A stretch of 32,924 nt of DNA from Bacteroidota bacterium. GTDB taxonomy: Bacteria; Bacteroidota; Bacteroidia; Bacteroidales; VadinHA17. Made by a program: the position numbers and the translations under genes. Every line of letters begins with the position of its first letter. The first letter of the stretch is position 1. The notes under the pieces were generated by a model. That model worked only from the letters and a program-made list of their open reading frames with translations, ran no database searches and was not told the origin of the DNA. Location: contig JAKLIJ010000012.1 in assembly GCA_022709665.1 (NCBI GenBank), positions 1 through 32,924 of the forward strand, written 5' to 3'. Positions 30,714-32,924 of this stretch are shown piece by piece.

Positions 30714-31994
30714 TTAAAACCTGACCTTACCGGCACCCTGATGTCTGATAAAGAGGATATGGCATGAACCCTTGCCGTAAACATGTTCAAGTGTAGCGAC
30801 ATATTTCTTCAGCAGCGACTGCGGAACGAAAGCCTGGATTGTGCCGGCGAAACCGCCACCATGGACTCTCCATGCCCCTTCGCCCTTGAGCACCAGTTCG
30901 CTTAGTGCAAGGGCAAGTGAAACATTCTGTTCCCTGACATTGGTAATGGGATACACATTCTGGTTATACATGAATGAACTGAAGCCCGAGTCGACCACCA
31001 TTCCGAGGAATGATTTGAAATCGTTTTTCTCGAGAGCAGCCACCTGTTCAACCACTCTCTGGTTATCGCCCTGGAAATGTATTGCCCTCAGGATTGCGCG
31101 GTCACCAACTTTTTCGCGAATATCCGGAGTTATTTCAATAACCTGTTTCAGTGTGACTTCCCGCAGCACCTTAGCTCCAAGCTGGGCGGCAACTGCTTTC
31201 ATATCGGTTGGCAGTGAGGCATATTCATCATTCAGGTCGGCATGGCTTCCGCCTGTATCGGTGATGACCAGTGAGAAACCGGTGGCGACGAAATCGAAGT
31301 TCACTTTCTTTACTTTGGGTTTCGACGGATCCTTGAAGTCGATTGTTATCAGTCCGCCCATTGCACAAGCAGTCTGGTCCATCAATCCGCATGGTTTTCC
31401 GAAGTAATTGTTTTCGGAATACTGTCCGATGATGGCATTCTGAATCGGGTCAACCTTGCCTTTATTGAACAATTCACTGAGGATAGCACCTATAAGTACC
31501 TCGAAAGAAGCCGAAGAACTCAATCCGGAGCCTTTTGGAACGCCTCCGTCTATACAGGCGTCAAATCCTCCGATTTCATATCCCAGTTCCTTAAAACGTG
31601 CGCAAATACCCCTGACAAGGGCAGCGGAAGTAAAATTCTCGGCTTTTACCGGTTTTAGGTCTTTAAGGTCGACATTGAACTGAGGATAGCCCTCAGAAAT
31701 GATCCTGATCACATTTGTCCCGTTCTGACCGGCAATGCATGCGTTGTCGAGATTGACTGCGCCTGCAAGAACTCTGCCGAAATTATGATCGGTGTGATTC
31801 CCTCCTATTTCGGTTCGTCCCGGAGATGTAAAGAAGTCAACATCTTTTTTCCCGAATTCAGCTTCAAATTTTTTAAGTAATCCGGTATATCTTTTCCCGT
31901 TTCGTTTCAGTTCAGCCTGATCATTGCCGTAAAGTTCGCGAAATGCCTTATTATCCCCGTTGTTGATTTTGAGGATCAGATTATCAGTTGTCAT
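30714..31994 (-). CDS. galK: Galactokinase
   Basis: A 426-residue GHMP kinase. The galactokinase signature reads SPGRTEIGGNHTDHN (57-71) in the variant wording of Bacteroidota and Firmicutes rather than the GRVNLIGEHTDYN of E. coli. The ATP loop is PKGSGLSSSAS (153-163), and the third GHMP motif is RVHGGGFAGTIQAFVP near the C-terminus. It phosphorylates galactose at C1. The ATG at 31994 is used; the in-frame extension to 32102 crosses a terminator and adds 36 hydrophobic residues not found in the family. A TATATTTA upstream (about 32028-32035, minus strand) is a possible -7 box. It leads the galK-galM-carrier unit; galT and galE are not nearby. Confidence 0.93.
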   Translation of the reverse strand: MTTDNLILKINNGDNKAFRELYGNDQAELKRNGKRYTGLLKKFEAEFGKKDVDFFTSPGRTEIGGNHTDHNFGRVLAGAVNLDNACIAGQNGTNVIRIISEGYPQFNVDLKDLKPVKAENFTSAALVRGICARFKELGYEIGGFDACIDGGVPKGSGLSSSASFEVLIGAILSELFNKGKVDPIQNAIIGQYSENNYFGKPCGLMDQTACAMGGLITIDFKDPSKPKVKKVNFDFVATGFSLVITDTGGSHADLNDEYASLPTDMKAVAAQLGAKVLREVTLKQVIEITPDIREKVGDRAILRAIHFQGDNQRVVEQVAALEKNDFKSFLGMVVDSGFSSFMYNQNVYPITNVREQNVSLALALSELVLKGEGAWRVHGGGFAGTIQAFVPQSLLKKYVATLEHVYGKGSCHILFIRHQGAGKVRF

Positions 31995-32044
31995 GGATAT
32001 ATGGTTTTTAAATTGACGAAAGACTGTAAATATAGCAATTGTAA

Positions 32045-32088
32045 GGAAAAATAAAACGAAGCCGTTCCAAACAATTTGGAACGGCTTC
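32045..32088 (-). terminator. Terminator between the second sugar carrier and galK
   Basis: On the minus strand GAAGCCGTTCCAAA, a TTG loop and TTTGGAACGGCTTC make a perfect 14-bp stem (32058-32088), followed by GTTTTATTTTTC. It is 30 bases after the upstream carrier's stop and 64 bases before the galK start, so galK needs its own promoter. Confidence 0.92.
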
Positions 32089-32117
32089 CGGGGTATTTTC
32101 AATTTATATGGTAAAAG

Positions 32118-32924
32118 TTACCTTCGTTTGCTTCCGACCAACGCAAAGAAAACGATATAGAGGTAGCAGAGGATGGGCAGGATAAATGCAAATCTTACTC
32201 CCATGCTGTCGGCTACAAGGCCCATGAGGACGGGTATCACAGCGCCGCCCACGATAAGTGTGTTTATCAGGCCCGATGCCATGCTGAGTTCTCCCTTGTC
32301 GAGGCCCTCAACACCGAGTGTGAATATGTTGGGGAACATGATGGAGTTGAAGAATCCTACAGAAAGACCCAGCCACAGGATTGCATTGCCTCCCGAAGCC
32401 ATGACGACAACAAGAAGAAGGGCCGCAATTATTCCGAAAACTGCGAGCGATCTGCTTGCATTTCCTTTTCCGAGTCTCATGGCAAGGTAGTTCACGAACG
32501 CAATTCCAGCGAAGATAAGTCCGTCGGTGATTGACTTGCGGACGAACCACCCCACGAACAGGGCAAGCAGGAGAACAAGTGCTGTATAGAGGTATTTTTT
32601 TGACTCCTTGACGTCGGAAAGCATAAATGAGCCGTAGAAACGGCCAACCATTGCGCCTCCCCAGTAAAGGGCGATCATCATTGCCGCCTGTGTGCTGGCT
32701 ATTCCCAGAGCCTCCTGGAAGTATCTCTGAAGCATCGCAGCGGTGCCAACTTCGGCGCCTACATAACAGAAAATACCAACAGCGCCAAGAACTACGTGCG
32801 GGTATTTCCACACGCTTTTCCTTTCAACACCCTGAGTAGAAATTTCGGGAAGTTTCAGGAGATAAATTGCAACAGCGATAATGATAACCACAATGCCGAT
32901 AATCAGGAACGGTGTGGTGGGAAC
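32118..32924 (-). CDS. FucP-family MFS sugar transporter, 5' part outside the window
   Basis: The reading frame runs open to the right edge, so the N-terminal part lies outside; 268 residues are visible. The apparent start at 32891 is a GTG inside a membrane helix (TTPFLIIGIVVIIIAVAIYL) and is not the real start. The visible part is the C-terminal two-thirds of a FucP-group carrier: after a LPEI loop come ICYVGAEVGTAAMLQRYFQE, ALYWGGAMVGRFYGSFML, LGLSVGFFNSIMFPNIFTLG and GLINTLIVGGAVIPVLMGLV. It differs clearly from the carrier at 28375 in wording but keeps the same layout. It ends at a strong terminator before galK. Confidence 0.88.
   Translation of the reverse strand, partial: VPTTPFLIIGIVVIIIAVAIYLLKLPEISTQGVERKSVWKYPHVVLGAVGIFCYVGAEVGTAAMLQRYFQEALGIASTQAAMMIALYWGGAMVGRFYGSFMLSDVKESKKYLYTALVLLLALFVGWFVRKSITDGLIFAGIAFVNYLAMRLGKGNASRSLAVFGIIAALLLVVVMASGGNAILWLGLSVGFFNSIMFPNIFTLGVEGLDKGELSMASGLINTLIVGGAVIPVLMGLVADSMGVRFAFILPILCYLYIVFFALVGSKRR

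Noticed and set aside
31995-32102. 36-residue hydrophobic extension of galactokinase
   Set aside because: It is read through the terminator stem at 32058-32088; galactokinases are soluble and start near MTTDNL.
32118-32924. A truncated or frameshifted transporter gene
   Set aside because: The frame stays open to the window edge, so the missing N-terminal part is a boundary effect and not a mutation.

Overview
The window looks like a chromosomal piece of a Bacteroidota bacterium, probably of the Bacteroidales/Marinilabiliales type. The basis is promoters of the form TTTG-N19-21-TAnnTTTG, many SPII lipoproteins with Cys-Ser lipoboxes, an exbB-exbD-exbD-tonB set of the Bacteroidota kind, FucP-family sugar carriers beside galK and galM, and a metal-type KdsA (so a Gram-negative LPS maker). 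It carries 27 protein genes, one of them cut by the right edge, and the RNase P RNA gene. I see no phage, IS element, tRNA or CRISPR array.

Layout. 26-5057: phosphate acetyltransferase (-), a large FAD/Fe-S 2-hydroxyacid dehydrogenase (+) and an omega-amidase (-). 5490-11958: six genes all on +, namely a lipoprotein serpin, a beta-propeller lipoprotein, an LVIVD-repeat lipoprotein, an outer-membrane barrel protein, an ECF sigma factor and an overlapping gene that joins an anti-sigma-like N-terminus to a barrel-like C-terminus. 12036-15055: an unrecognised membrane-anchored protein and a lipoprotein gamma-glutamyltransferase (-). 15177-19837: rarA, kdsA, a LolA-like periplasmic protein, rnpB (-) and queA, with rnpB and queA divergent from a packed double promoter. 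19941-27101: a small membrane protein, an orphan PstS-like lipoprotein, a TPR protein with a C-terminal beta-sandwich domain, then exbB-exbD-exbD-tonB. 27233-32924: threonine aldolase, then galactose uptake and catabolism (FucP-type carrier, galM, galK) and a second FucP-type carrier, all on -.

The gal genes form a unit for importing galactose, interconverting its anomers and phosphorylating it; galT and galE are not here. The TonB set would power outer-membrane receptors encoded elsewhere. The serpin-to-sigma run reads as a cell-surface block, with the sigma pair at its end as a possible regulator.

The most unusual signal is not protein-coding. Four clear intergenic arrays of tandem 7-base units, each with a different or inverted unit (4186-4266, 5336-5377, 6751-6785, 11976-12017), lie between genes. 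One supplies the first codons of a lipoprotein gene. An identical 18-bp palindrome occurs twice (4197-4214, 5141-5158), each time breaking into another repeat. Also notable is an inverted repeat that brackets the -7 box of the ECF sigma gene.
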